Positions 1-6,964 are shown, counted from the stretch's first letter. The stretch is DNA of 13,051 nt from Pleurotus ostreatus/Saccharomyces cerevisiae fusant (GCA_024196135.1 JAMQCK010001013.1:1-13051); one strand, 5' to 3'. Notes: generated from the sequence alone by a model not told the origin. A program made the numbers and translations.

Positions 1-32
1 GTGCTTTGAGGAGGGTGTGCTTTGAGGAGGGT
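1..32. repeat. Two tandem copies of a 16-nt unit inside an MFS intron
   Basis: The unit gtgctttgaggagggt occurs at 1-16 and again at 17-32 without mismatch. It lies in the intron of the minus-strand transporter gene at the window edge, so more copies may continue to the left. Confidence 0.85.
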
Positions 33-113
33 GCGAGATGGAGATCTCGATATTGGGCTTTCGGAAAAGGAGGAGGCACGTCGCAGGGAAGATTGCCGAC
101 AAGAGAAACGCAC

Positions 114-720
114 CTTAATGCCCATATATCCGACCAGCAGGAGCACGAATGCGCAGATGAAGCCGGGCTTGGGGCCGCGGGCGTCGACGAGCTTGCCCCA
201 CAGTGGGGCCGAGGCGTAGACGCCGACTGGGGGTAGGGGTCATCAAAGGAGGCAGGTAGGGGTCAGATGAGGAGAGCAGAGGGCCAGAGGTCAGCGTGAG
301 GGAAGTGGAGGTCAGGCTCCTTTGCGAGCTCGGGCGCACGCACCGTTGCCCGAGATACCGATCAAGTTGAGCTTGGTGTGCGAGATGGAGAGCCGCTTGG
401 CGAGCTGGGGGCCGTAGGCTGAGGTATATGGTCAGCGGATGCCACGTATGGGGGTAGAGTTCGGAAGCGTAGGGTGTGACATAGGAAAGAGGGATGGGGG
501 AGCGTGGTGGGAGAGGGACAAGAGAGACGCATGGGTTTAGTGCATGTTCGCGTACCAGAGAAGACCTGAATGTATACATGTTAGCTAGCGTGATCGAACA
601 GGGCAGCTGACGAACGCGGTCACGTACATAGTTCGTTCCCGAGGCCAGCGAGACGAGGATGGACGCGAGGAGCGTCGTGAGGCGCGGGCCGCTCATAAGC
701 GGTGGCGCGGCGGGCGACAT
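114..720 (-). CDS. MFS transporter, nodulin-like type, N-terminal part (gene continues off left edge)
   Basis: Membrane transporter of the major facilitator superfamily; substrate unknown. I read four exons: 628-720, 556-565, 344-418 and 114-226, joining in frame to 97 codons. The last intron (113 down to the edge) has no acceptor in the window, so the rest of the gene lies outside. Visible protein: a short N-terminus, TM1 (about residues 14-37) containing ASGTNYVFSAYGPQL, the amphipathic KRLSISHTKLNLIG, TM2 beginning GNVGVY, then the MFS loop motif WGKLVDARGPKP (about 70-81), and TM3 (FICAFVLLLVGYMG). The GTNY..SAY.PQL and G.LVD.RGP pattern is typical of the fungal nodulin-like/YMR155W-like group, recalled from family knowledge. 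The start at 720 is the first in-frame Met; Met9 (MSGPRL) is an alternative. No TATA box was seen upstream. The family assignment is secure, the substrate is not predictable. Confidence 0.85.
556..565 (-). other. 10-nt microexon of the MFS transporter gene
   Basis: On the minus strand the sequence reads CATTCAG, then GTCTTCTCTG, then GTACGCG, an acceptor, ten bases and a donor. The upstream exon ends in phase 0 after AAC TAT and the downstream exon starts with CC TAC GGC. Including the ten bases gives N-Y-V-F-S-A-Y-G-P-Q-L, the expected TM1 sequence of this family. Skipping it breaks the frame or, with a shifted donor, loses F-S-A. The flanking introns are 62 nt (566-627) and 137 nt (419-555). 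Confidence 0.8.
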
Positions 721-1321
721 CCGGGCCGTACGTGTCGAGAAGGGGTAGAGGTTGGATACGTTGCGCTAAGCTTTGAGAGAGACGCGCTGAGCGCCGGAAG
801 TATCGGCAAGCGGTCAACTGCTATTCGGCGCAAGACGATATCTCAAGCACGACGACGGGGGTAGGAGACAAGACGCGATAGGCGGGGCCTGATGCCGCCG
901 AGCTCCAGTGATCGGGCGACGGGCACGCCACGCGAACGGGTCGATATCGGGGGAGAGGCAGACGACGATAGCATGCAGCGGTGGGTGGGAGTGAGGAAAT
1001 TAGCAGAGCAAGGCTTGAAGAGCTGAAGTGCGCAAGTCAGTGTGGGGAAGGACGACAAGGGGCGCGCCTGCCTGGATCGGTCGGCGCACATGTCGACGCG
1101 GGGGCGGAATCCAGACACGTGCGCGCTACGTCATCACTCGGCTGCTTCTTGACTTTGACGCCGACTTCCTTACCCAGTACATGAAGAACTATTGGGTCAC
1201 TGCTCTCTCCCTCCTTTTTCTTTGACCCTCTCTCTCTCGACGCTCAGACACTCGCTTTCTCGTCCACAGGCGCAACGCCGCCCCACGCCACAGACAGACC
1301 TTTGACGGACGACTTGCTCAC

Positions 1322-1396
1322 GATGCCTTTCAGGGAAACCGATGGCTTTGAGAGCCACTGATCCCTTTTAGGATATTGATGGCTTTCAGTACATCT
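1322..1396 (+). repeat. Four copies of a 19-nt promoter repeat
   Basis: Units beginning gatgcctttcag, gatggctttgag, gatccctttta and gatggctttcag start at 1322, 1341, 1360 and 1378, spaced 19, 19 and 18 nt. The last copy ends five bases before the TATA box at 1401, so the array sits in the proximal promoter of the gene at 1500. Confidence 0.7.
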
Positions 1397-1400
1397 CTCA

Positions 1401-1407
1401 TATATAA
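1401..1407 (+). promoter_or_regulatory. TATA box of the repeat-protein gene
   Basis: TATATAA lies 93 nt before the ATG at 1500. Transcription would be expected to begin roughly 30 nt downstream, giving a pyrimidine-rich 5' UTR of about 65 nt with no earlier ATG. An ATG at 1417 is so close to the TATA box that it would fall upstream of the start of the transcript. Confidence 0.6.
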
Positions 1408-1499
1408 TCCGACTCGATGGACAACCTTATCTTCCTATCAATTCCTCCGTTCGTCCTCGGTGTTCTCCCAAATCTCGCTCGAATCGTCCGTCCTAGGTC

Positions 1500-3407
1500 A
1501 TGCCCGCCGATAGCCCTGCTTCCCACAATTCAAATCCCGCCAACAGTTTCAGCAGGTCCGATACGCCCCCCGAACCAGGCGTTTTTACCAAAGGGCGCGG
1601 TACGGCGCAAGAAGGACGAGGTGAGGCGGGTACGTCCTCAGATGACGAGGCTGGATCCTCGCCAGGCAGCGACGCTGGGTTGTCCCTCAATTCCGACGCT
1701 GGTTCGTCCTCAAATTCCGACGCTGGCACGTCTAATCATGCGCCTCCCTTTGGCGTGCCTTCAGGGCAAGGACCTTTCCGAGCTTCTGCTTTGCTCGCAC
1801 ACGCTCAACATCAACGTTACGCCTCTCTCGCGCCATGGCCAACCATGAACCCTTCGCTCCTTACCATCGGTATTCCTCTCTGGGCACCTGCCCCGTCTTA
1901 CGGTATCGACCCTGCTCTTTTATCTTCGTCGGCTGCCACCATCGATACCCCTCTACCCAACAGCACCGCCCTAGCCGACAACGCTCCTCCCAGCGCCTTC
2001 AATGCCTCTCTTCCTGCCGGCAGCACCTATTATCCCGCCGGCAGCACCTCTCTTCCCGCCGGCAGCACCTCTCTTCCCGCCGGCAGCACCTCTCTTCCCG
2101 CCGGCAGCACCTTTCTCCCGCGCTCACCTTCACGGACCTCCGCCAGCAGCCCATCTTCCCAATCCTCTTCTCCCTCCACCCCATCGCCCCCACCCTCCCC
2201 CCTCCCCCTCTCCTCCCTCATCTACACATTCGACCTCGACCGCGAGGTGGCGCGTCGACGAAACGAGCAGCGCGAGGCCGCGCAGCGGGCGAGGAGCGAC
2301 GCGATGTGGGACGCGTTTGTGCGGGCGCGGCAGGAGGCGACGGCTGGTCCAACGGCGTCTGAGGGCGGTCCCAGGGCGTCTGAGGGCGGTCCAACGGCGT
2401 CTGAGGGCGGTCCAACGGCGTCTGAGGGCGGTCCAACGGCCAGGGGGAGAGGGGACACGTCCGGGTCCCCCAACGCGCGCGTTGCTGGCACCCTGGAAGA
2501 CCGCATTTGCGGGCGCACCCTGGAAGAGCGCATCTTCGGGCGCACCCTGGAAGAGCGCATCTTCGGGCGCACCCTGGAAGAGCGCATTTGCGGGCGGGCA
2601 CCCGAGTGGATTGTGCGGGGGGACTGCCCTCCGTCGGCGCTCCAGATCGGTGCGCGAGAGGCAGGTATCTGTGCGCGAGAGGCAGGTATCGGTGCGCGAG
2701 AGGCAGGTGATGCCCCTCCGGCATCCGACGCTGAGCGAGGTGCCCCTCCGGCATCCGACGCTGAGCGAGGTGCCCCTCCGGCATCCGACGCTGCGCGGAA
2801 AGAAGCGCTCGCTCAGCAAGGCGCGATCGCTCGACAGCAAGAAGACGTCCAGCGAGAAGACGCCCAGCAAGAAGAAGACGCCCAGCGAGAAGACGTCCAG
2901 CAAGAAGAAGACGTCCAGCGAGAAATCCGTGCCGACGCCGAAGCGGAGGAGTCCGCGGACAGACAGGAGGAGTCCGCGGACAGGCAGGAAGAACTCGAGG
3001 TCGAGGAGGCGCTCCGAGTCCGCGAGAAGGAGGTCGACGAGGACGAGAATGGGCTCGATAGGCGCGAGGACGAGAATGAGTGCGCCGAGCACGAGGATAA
3101 GAATGAGTGCGCTGGGCGCGACGACGGGGATGAGCGCGCTGGGCGCGACGACGACACTGATAATGATCTCGCTGGCGCTGGAGACGCTCCAGAAGCGACG
3201 AACCAAGTCGTTCCTCCCGATGGCGTTGCTGAAGGCGAGGAAGCAGGCGCGCACGAGGGGCCTGTCCTCGACGACGGAGAGAAGACTGACTCGGACACTT
3301 CTTCCGACGTCGACGCTCACGACAACGACCTGTCTCGCGACAACGACCTGTCTCGCAAAACGCACACGCCGAGCTGGGATTATCGGCTTTTCTGTGCGGT
3401 GATGTAG
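1500..3407 (+). CDS. Low-complexity tandem-repeat protein ending in a CaaX box (635 aa, unknown function)
   Basis: I do not recognise a family. One uninterrupted 635-codon frame; introns are possible but not needed. N-terminal third: Ser/Pro/Ala/Gly-rich, with repeats around NSDAGSSS (from residue 56) and PAGSTSL (from 172), then a Ser/Pro stretch. A short folded-looking segment follows (about 240-280: LIYTFDLDREVARRRNEQ and a helical R/E/A-rich run). Then come blocks built on SEGGPTA, GRTLEERIF, CAREAGI and APPASDAERG, and a strongly acidic, Gln-rich C-terminal third with EDVQREDAQQE and EESADRQ repeats, likely helical. The end is TPSWDYRLFCAVM: CAVM fits C-a-a-X, and Met as X favours farnesylation in known farnesyltransferases. 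No signal peptide or TM segment. Every repeat has a period divisible by three, and a TATA box sits at a suitable distance; both support coding. If modified, it would attach to a membrane's cytosolic face. The function is unknown. Confidence 0.65.
   Translation: MPADSPASHNSNPANSFSRSDTPPEPGVFTKGRGTAQEGRGEAGTSSDDEAGSSPGSDAGLSLNSDAGSSSNSDAGTSNHAPPFGVPSGQGPFRASALLAHAQHQRYASLAPWPTMNPSLLTIGIPLWAPAPSYGIDPALLSSSAATIDTPLPNSTALADNAPPSAFNASLPAGSTYYPAGSTSLPAGSTSLPAGSTSLPAGSTFLPRSPSRTSASSPSSQSSSPSTPSPPPSPLPLSSLIYTFDLDREVARRRNEQREAAQRARSDAMWDAFVRARQEATAGPTASEGGPRASEGGPTASEGGPTASEGGPTARGRGDTSGSPNARVAGTLEDRICGRTLEERIFGRTLEERIFGRTLEERICGRAPEWIVRGDCPPSALQIGAREAGICAREAGIGAREAGDAPPASDAERGAPPASDAERGAPPASDAARKEALAQQGAIARQQEDVQREDAQQEEDAQREDVQQEEDVQREIRADAEAEESADRQEESADRQEELEVEEALRVREKEVDEDENGLDRREDENECAEHEDKNECAGRDDGDERAGRDDDTDNDLAGAGDAPEATNQVVPPDGVAEGEEAGAHEGPVLDDGEKTDSDTSSDVDAHDNDLSRDNDLSRKTHTPSWDYRLFCAVM
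1665..1736 (+). repeat. In-frame 24-nt repeat, about 3 copies (NSDAGSSS)
   Basis: Copies start at 1665, 1689 and 1713; the encoded units are GSDAGLSL, NSDAGSSS and NSDAGTSN. It is the first of nine in-frame arrays in the repeat-protein gene. Confidence 0.8.
2013..2117 (+). repeat. In-frame 21-nt repeat, 5 copies (PAGSTSL)
   Basis: Five units of PAGST plus two variable residues (YY, SL, SL, SL, FL). The three central copies are almost identical at DNA level (ccgccggcagcacctctctt core). Confidence 0.9.
2346..2441 (+). repeat. In-frame 21-nt repeat, 4.5 copies (GPTASEG)
   Basis: Full copies start at 2346, 2367, 2388 and 2409, with a partial copy at 2430. One copy has GPRASEG instead of GPTASEG. 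Confidence 0.9.
2487..2594 (+). repeat. In-frame 27-nt repeat, 4 copies (RTLEERIFG)
   Basis: Copies start at 2487, 2514, 2541 and 2568. The outer copies end in ICG and the inner two in IFG. A diverged copy may follow at 2595 (RAPEWIVRG). Confidence 0.9.
2649..2711 (+). repeat. In-frame 21-nt repeat, 3 copies (CAREAGI)
   Basis: Copies start at 2649, 2670 and 2691, with core gcgcgagaggcaggt. The third copy ends in Asp, running directly into the next array. Confidence 0.9.
2712..2801 (+). repeat. In-frame 30-nt repeat, 3 copies (APPASDAERG)
   Basis: Copies start at 2712, 2742 and 2772, with core cctccggcatccgacgct. The third copy is altered at its end (ARKE). Confidence 0.9.
2841..2921 (+). 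repeat. In-frame 33-nt higher-order repeat, 2.5 copies (EDVQREDAQQE)
   Basis: Alternating 15- and 18-nt subunits (ED[VA]QR and ED[VA]QQE) form an 11-residue unit at 2841, 2874 and, in part, 2907. The encoded stretch is Glu/Asp/Gln-rich and likely helical. Confidence 0.85.
2946..2987 (+). repeat. In-frame 21-nt repeat, 2 copies (EESADRQ)
   Basis: Copies start at 2946 and 2967, differing at one visible base (aga versus agg for Arg). Confidence 0.85.
3321..3356 (+). repeat. In-frame 18-nt repeat, 2 copies (DNDLSR)
   Basis: gacaacgacctgtctcgc occurs at 3321-3338 and again at 3339-3356 without mismatch, 17 codons before the stop. Confidence 0.9.
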
Positions 3408-3470
3408 CGTGCTTTCGTGTACACTCATGTAGCACTCTATCGTGTATACTCATGTAGCGCGCTTTCGTTG
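3402..3470 (+). repeat. 25-nt tandem repeat spanning the stop codon
   Basis: Units starting atgtagc lie at 3402, 3427 and 3452. The first contains the last sense codon and stop (ATG TAG) of the repeat-protein gene. The shared core is gctttcgtgtacactc or a close variant; the third copy decays after about 18 nt. Confidence 0.85.
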
Positions 3471-3596
3471 CAAAGGACAGGCGTGCTTTATTTGTAAGAG
3501 TACAGTCGATGTGGCGCTTACGGCTCTCTACAACTCGTTCAGTCCGTATATAATTTTACAAGGAATCCATCTAATTTATATACCACCGAAGGGCCC
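3408..3596. other. Convergent 3' region with AT-rich polyadenylation candidates
   Basis: Only 189 nt separate the stop codons of the plus-strand repeat-protein gene and the minus-strand hydrolase gene. An AT-rich stretch at about 3547-3585 (tatataattttaca, taatttatatacc) is the likely shared 3' end-forming zone. The transcripts may overlap here. Confidence 0.5.
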
Positions 3597-5089
3597 TCAG
3601 AGCCGCGCAATGATACCCTGGTCCCTGCTTCCCCGTGCTCCTGCGTGGTACGCGCCCTCCGCAACCGCATAAGATGCAACACCTTCCTGCTCGGAATCGA
3701 AGTACTGCCCCACAATCCTCGTCGGCGCGTTTCTCAATTTGGGGAGACCGTCCGCGAGCACGTCTGCGAGCGCGTCCGGCGCTTCCATGGGTATGAAGTG
3801 TCCCGCCTGCGGGATGCGCGAGACGGAGGCCCAGGGCACCACGCCTGAGAGGAGGGCGTCTTGAAGGTCTTTTGCCCTGAAGAGATGTTAGGACGCATTC
3901 AATGAAGGTAGGCATAGATAGGCGATGGATTGGCGAGCGTGAGGAAGAGGCTGTCGAGAAGCACGCACATCACATCGTTGGGACCGCCTAGGACGAGCCG
4001 TACGGGGGTCGCTTGGCACATCGATGGGAGGAAGTCCAAGGGCGCGGTTGGGCCGTACATGTCCATGTACATATCCTGATGCGAATCAGTTCCCGTATCT
4101 TCCGAAGATGATGAAGGGTGCCACACACTTCTTCTTGCTCCCGCGAGCACGCCAGTGTCAGACCGCCACGCTCGTTATCGGGTACGAGGGCATGCTCCTA
4201 TAGTAGGTTCACGATCAGCAGCCTCCCTTCGCAAAACGAAACAAAAGAACTCTAAGCCGCACTCACCACAAAAAGCGCCCCGACCCTCCTCTCCCATGGC
4301 GCCTTCCGGAAGTACGCCTCCGCCCCCGCACGGTCGCGCCACCTGTCGCGGCGGCCCGTCGCCCGAGCCCGGAGACGGACGCGCAGCTGCTCGATGCGGG
4401 GGCGAGGGACGGCGAGGAGGACGGGCTCGATAAGGGTGAGATGGGCGAAGGGGAGGAGAGGGGGGATGCGCGCGAGGATGGTGCTGGGTGGGGGGTTAGT
4501 CGGGGAATAGGATGGGTGAGAAGAGGTGGAAGTGAAAGAGGGAAAGCGGTGAAAAGGGAAGTATGGCGGAGAATGGCGTGGAGGGAGATGTGGGTAGGCG
4601 AGGACAGGAAGAGGGTACGAAGGACGTACAGCGCCAGCGCTCCGACGGAATGACCGATGCCTATCAGAGGTCGCGCTTGCAAGTCGGAGACGCGGGCGAT
4701 GAATCGATGGGCGGCAGCGGCGTATCCCGCGCTCTGCACTGCATCAAATCTCGTCAGCACGTCCTCATCCGCAACCTCCCCACTCCCCCCAGCTCACTTG
4801 ACTTCATCGCCCCCTCCTTCCCCACATTCAACACCGCCGACTCCCCATGATTTGGACACTCGATGGACCAGGCTTCCTGTACATTCGGGCCCGCCGCGCG
4901 CAGGAGGCGAGCCACGGTGGGCTCCCAGGTTTCCTTGTGGAACCCGATGGCGTGGAGGAGGATGAGGGTGGGCGCGGCGGGGTCGACGGCGCGTGGAGAC
5001 GGGAGTCGGTAGCGCGTGCCGACGACGTAGAGCGGGTAGGTGCTATCTGGCGGGAAGACGGTCGTGTCCACGTCGAGCTTGGCGTCCAT
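3597..5089 (-). CDS. Alpha/beta hydrolase, LPX1-like, with possible peroxisomal C-terminus ARL (357 aa)
   Basis: Serine hydrolase of the alpha/beta fold; likely a lipase/esterase-type enzyme, substrate unknown. Six exons join in frame: 4798-5089, 4630-4738, 4267-4483, 4129-4197, 3969-4075 and 3597-3876, introns 59, 146, 69, 53 and 92 nt. Motifs: HAIGFHKE (46-53, oxyanion-hole loop), WSIECPNHG (74-82), nucleophile elbow GHSVG (126-130, Ser128), LTLIEPVLL after the elbow, GLTLACSREQEE, candidate acid Asp263 in GGPNDVM, and His291 in PQAGHF. Order and spacing match the fungal group that includes yeast Lpx1, and all triad residues are present. The last three residues, ARL, fit the PTS1 consensus [SAC][KRH][LM]. 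The start is the first ATG after a suitably placed TATA sequence. Intron 2 is the least certain boundary, but its CTAAC branch site and phase both fit. Peroxisomal location is inference. Confidence 0.88.
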
Positions 5090-5721
5090 GTTGTGGTAAA
5101 GGGAGGATGTGGGGAAGCGCTCGATGGACGGAGGGTAGAAGTGGTGCGACAGAAATAGATGTAGGTCAGCAGAAATGAACTGAATGCGTTCTTATAGACC
5201 GAGATGAAGGTATCTTCTCTCTGTATGCAGGGACAACAGATCTCCGGGTCCAACGGACGCGCGCTGAGTTCATTCAACCGCACCTTTCGCGTCACAAAGG
5301 GCGCTTGTCACACTAAACCCTCTCCGTTGCAAAAATTTCCGCATGAAAGTAAGAAAGGGCGGCGTTCCGCCTGAGATGAACGGAGTAGTATCAATTAAAG
5401 CCGCAAATTGACCGCTGCGGGGCCGACTGAGCATGACTTAGTAGCCTGCAACATGAGGAAAATAGACCGCTCACGCTCCAGAACACGTCACACATTTACC
5501 TCAGTAGCAGTCCAATGCGCGCGCGCGATGGAGACCATTGAGACTAAGCCTGATTGCCTGCGCCTAAGGATGGCTCAGTGAACCTTCCGCGACTGTCGTA
5601 TCGTGATTAGGCGTTAGAAGGGGATAGGGAGCTCACCGGTAGCATCAAGCAATACAGACTCTCCGAAGGCTCGCGGTCTTGGTGAACGAGTAAGGCTTGG
5701 GTTCGTCTTGGACGTTCCGAG
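5090..5721. other. Promoter of the hydrolase gene and unassigned intergenic sequence
   Basis: The part nearest 5090 is the pyrimidine-rich 5' UTR and promoter of the hydrolase. From about 5330 to 5721 I see no gene, no RNA gene and no clear repeat; stops are frequent in all frames. Confidence 0.5.
5191..5196 (-). promoter_or_regulatory. TATA-like box of the hydrolase gene
   Basis: The minus strand reads TCTATAAGAA here, about 102 nt before the ATG at 5089. Downstream of the expected transcript start there is no ATG before 5089, which supports the chosen start codon. Confidence 0.5.
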
Positions 5722-5807
5722 CTCAATGGGTATCATTGGCGCTGAATGGGAGTCATCAGCGCGCACGAGCTACGATCAGTGAAAGGAATACCAGCATCAG
5801 CGAAAGG
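5722..5807. repeat. Two adjacent short duplications, periods 20 and 21 nt
   Basis: ctcaatgggtatcattggcg (5722) and ctgaatgggagtcatcagcg (5742) are diverged 20-nt neighbours. gatcagtgaaagg (5774) and catcagcgaaagg (5795) lie 21 nt apart. Confidence 0.6.
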
Positions 5808-5942
5808 TGGATGCATTTAGGCCGCCGAGGGACTAAGCATCCGACGAAGATGGAAGGAAGGCGTTACGCCTATACACTGAGGCGTTAAGCATAGCCGCTA
5901 GAACCACGACGATCACTGCATGTCTAATCCATCATCATCGTC

Positions 5943-5979
5943 TCTATCACAAGGCGTGGTTTCTATCACAAGGCACGTC
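5943..5979. repeat. 19-nt repeat, 2 copies
   Basis: tctatcacaaggc is repeated exactly at 5943 and 5962; the rest of the unit is diverged. Confidence 0.7.
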
Positions 5980-6027
5980 GCACCTTGTACGTGTAGCACG
6001 GATCCGGCAGATGGGTAGATGCTCTGT

Positions 6028-6080
6028 TATAGTCGTGGGTAGACCTATAGTCGTGCGCAGACGCCCTTTAATAGTCATGG
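6028..6080. repeat. 18-nt repeat, 2 copies plus a diverged third
   Basis: tatagtcgtg occurs at 6028 and 6046, and atagtcatgg follows at 6071. The linking bases share a gtagac/gcagac element. Confidence 0.6.
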
Positions 6081-6160
6081 GATGTCACCAGATTATAGGG
6101 CGGTTTTAAGAGCCTTTCGGGCGGTCAATACGTGCGCGTCGCATCAGTGAAGCGCGCGCC

Positions 6161-6270
6161 TTGATCATCGCAGCACGCGCATTGATCATCGTAGCACTCA
6201 CCTTGATCATGACAGCGTTGGCCTTGATCATCGCAGCACTCACCAGCGAGCCGCGCACCTTCATCATGAC
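6161..6270. repeat. 21-nt repeat with TGATCA core, 4 regular copies plus an outlier
   Basis: ttgatcatcgcagcac-like units start at 6161, 6182, 6203 and 6224, exactly 21 nt apart. A diverged copy (ttcatcatgacag) starts at 6260. Each regular copy has the palindrome TGATCA at the same place. The region contains in-frame stops and no start with coding character. Confidence 0.8.
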
Positions 6271-6429
6271 AGTATACGCGGGTCCTTGTCAAGTATAGAC
6301 GTTCACTGTATAAACACGCTCTATGGGCCTCAACTTGGTCAGCGGCATCAACGCCGGAATCGAAGCGCTGTATAACTCACCGGTGTCGCCTCCACTCTAT
6401 TCAGTCAATTGAACCCTCGGATTGGTAGA

Positions 6430-6500
6430 GTCATGAACCCGCGGGGTATCTAGAAGGTCATGAACCAGCGGCGTACCTGAATGGTCATAAGATCAACAAG
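6430..6500. repeat. 27-nt repeat, 3 copies
   Basis: gtcatgaacc(c/a)gcgg units start at 6430 and 6457, with a diverged gtcataagatc copy at 6484; the spacing is 27 nt both times. Confidence 0.75.
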
Positions 6501-6510
6501 GCGCAAAGGT

Positions 6511-6580
6511 GCGCGAGAATGGGCGAAGTCACACACGCGCGAGAATGGACGGACTCACAAACGCGCGATGGGAGCGGACG
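6511..6580. repeat. 26-nt repeat, 3 copies
   Basis: gcgcgagaatgg starts at 6511 and 6537, and gcgcgatggg at 6563, spacing 26 nt. A shared actcacaaac/agtcacacac segment ends the first two units. Confidence 0.75.
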
Positions 6581-6621
6581 TATCACCAGAGGTGCAGGTC
6601 GAGGTCCAACTTGGCGTCTGG

Positions 6622-6695
6622 GGACCTGGCGCGTAAGGGGAGTCTTGGACCTGACGCGCAAGGGGAGTTTCTACCTAGGGCGCGAGGGGATCCGA
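6622..6695. repeat. 25-nt repeat, 2 clear copies plus a diverged third
   Basis: ggacctggcgcgtaagggga (6622) and ggacctgacgcgcaagggga (6647) are followed by tacctagggcgcgagggga (6672). Confidence 0.75.
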
Positions 6696-6801
6696 TCCCC
6701 ACGACGCAAAGGGAACTCCTGGGCAATGGCGATCACACCAAGAAATATACGGGACAAGCAAGAGGTGAGTGCGAGAGCGCTGGACAAAATGACTGTGGTG
6801 C

Positions 6802-6900
6802 TTACTACGGCTTGAGAGGATTACTACAACGTGAGAGGTTTGCTACGACGTGAGAGAGTTACTATGACGTGAGAGGATCGTAGCGCTACGACGTGAGAGT
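6802..6900. repeat. 19-nt repeat, 5 copies (ACGTGAGAG core)
   Basis: Units start at 6802, 6821, 6840 and 6859 exactly 19 nt apart (consensus ttactacgacgtgagagga). A fifth, 23-nt unit spans 6878-6900; its extra bases create the perfect 12-bp palindrome CGTAGCGCTACG at 6879-6890. Confidence 0.85.
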
Positions 6901-6964
6901 CAAAAAGGACCCTCCTTGTTGGTCGGATGTCGGATGCTGCCAAGGTGCGCTCCTGACTCACGGT

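Larger units (their letters stand above)
721..1499. other. Divergent intergenic region between MFS transporter and repeat-protein gene
   Basis: No convincing gene is seen here; open frames on both strands are short and lack family motifs. The region must hold both promoters and 5' UTRs. A TACGTCATC sequence at about 1129-1137 resembles a CRE/bZIP half-site. A pyrimidine-rich stretch occupies about 1200-1260. A 19-nt repeat and a TATA box near the right end are listed separately. Confidence 0.6.

Noticed and set aside
843..1118. 91-codon minus-strand open frame upstream of the MFS gene
   Set aside because: No family motif, low-information Arg/Ser/Pro composition, and it lies in what should be a promoter/5' UTR.
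1417..1848. Open frame from the ATG at 1417, with a hydrophobic N-terminus
   Set aside because: The ATG is only 10 nt after the TATA box, so it should precede the transcript start, and the rest of the frame is a shadow of the 1500 gene.
2002..3402. 466-codon plus-strand frame overlapping the repeat-protein gene in another register
   Set aside because: It also stays open because the repeats are multiples of three. It has very Arg/Ser/Lys-rich composition and begins far inside the likely transcript, so it is treated as a shadow.
2130..3453. Long minus-strand open frames opposite the repeat-protein gene (432 and 411 codons)
   Set aside because: They arise because GC-rich in-frame repeats lack stops on the other strand. 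They have Arg/Leu/Pro-rich shadow composition, no promoter, and no meaningful end. The plus frame has the TATA box, UTR logic and CaaX end.
4155..4965. Several plus-strand open frames across the hydrolase gene
   Set aside because: They are shadows of the minus-strand exons and introns, where splice phases and catalytic motifs agree across six exons.
6161..6900. CRISPR array in the repeat-rich intergenic block
   Set aside because: Units are head-to-tail with no spacers, are diverged, and the host is eukaryotic by intron content.
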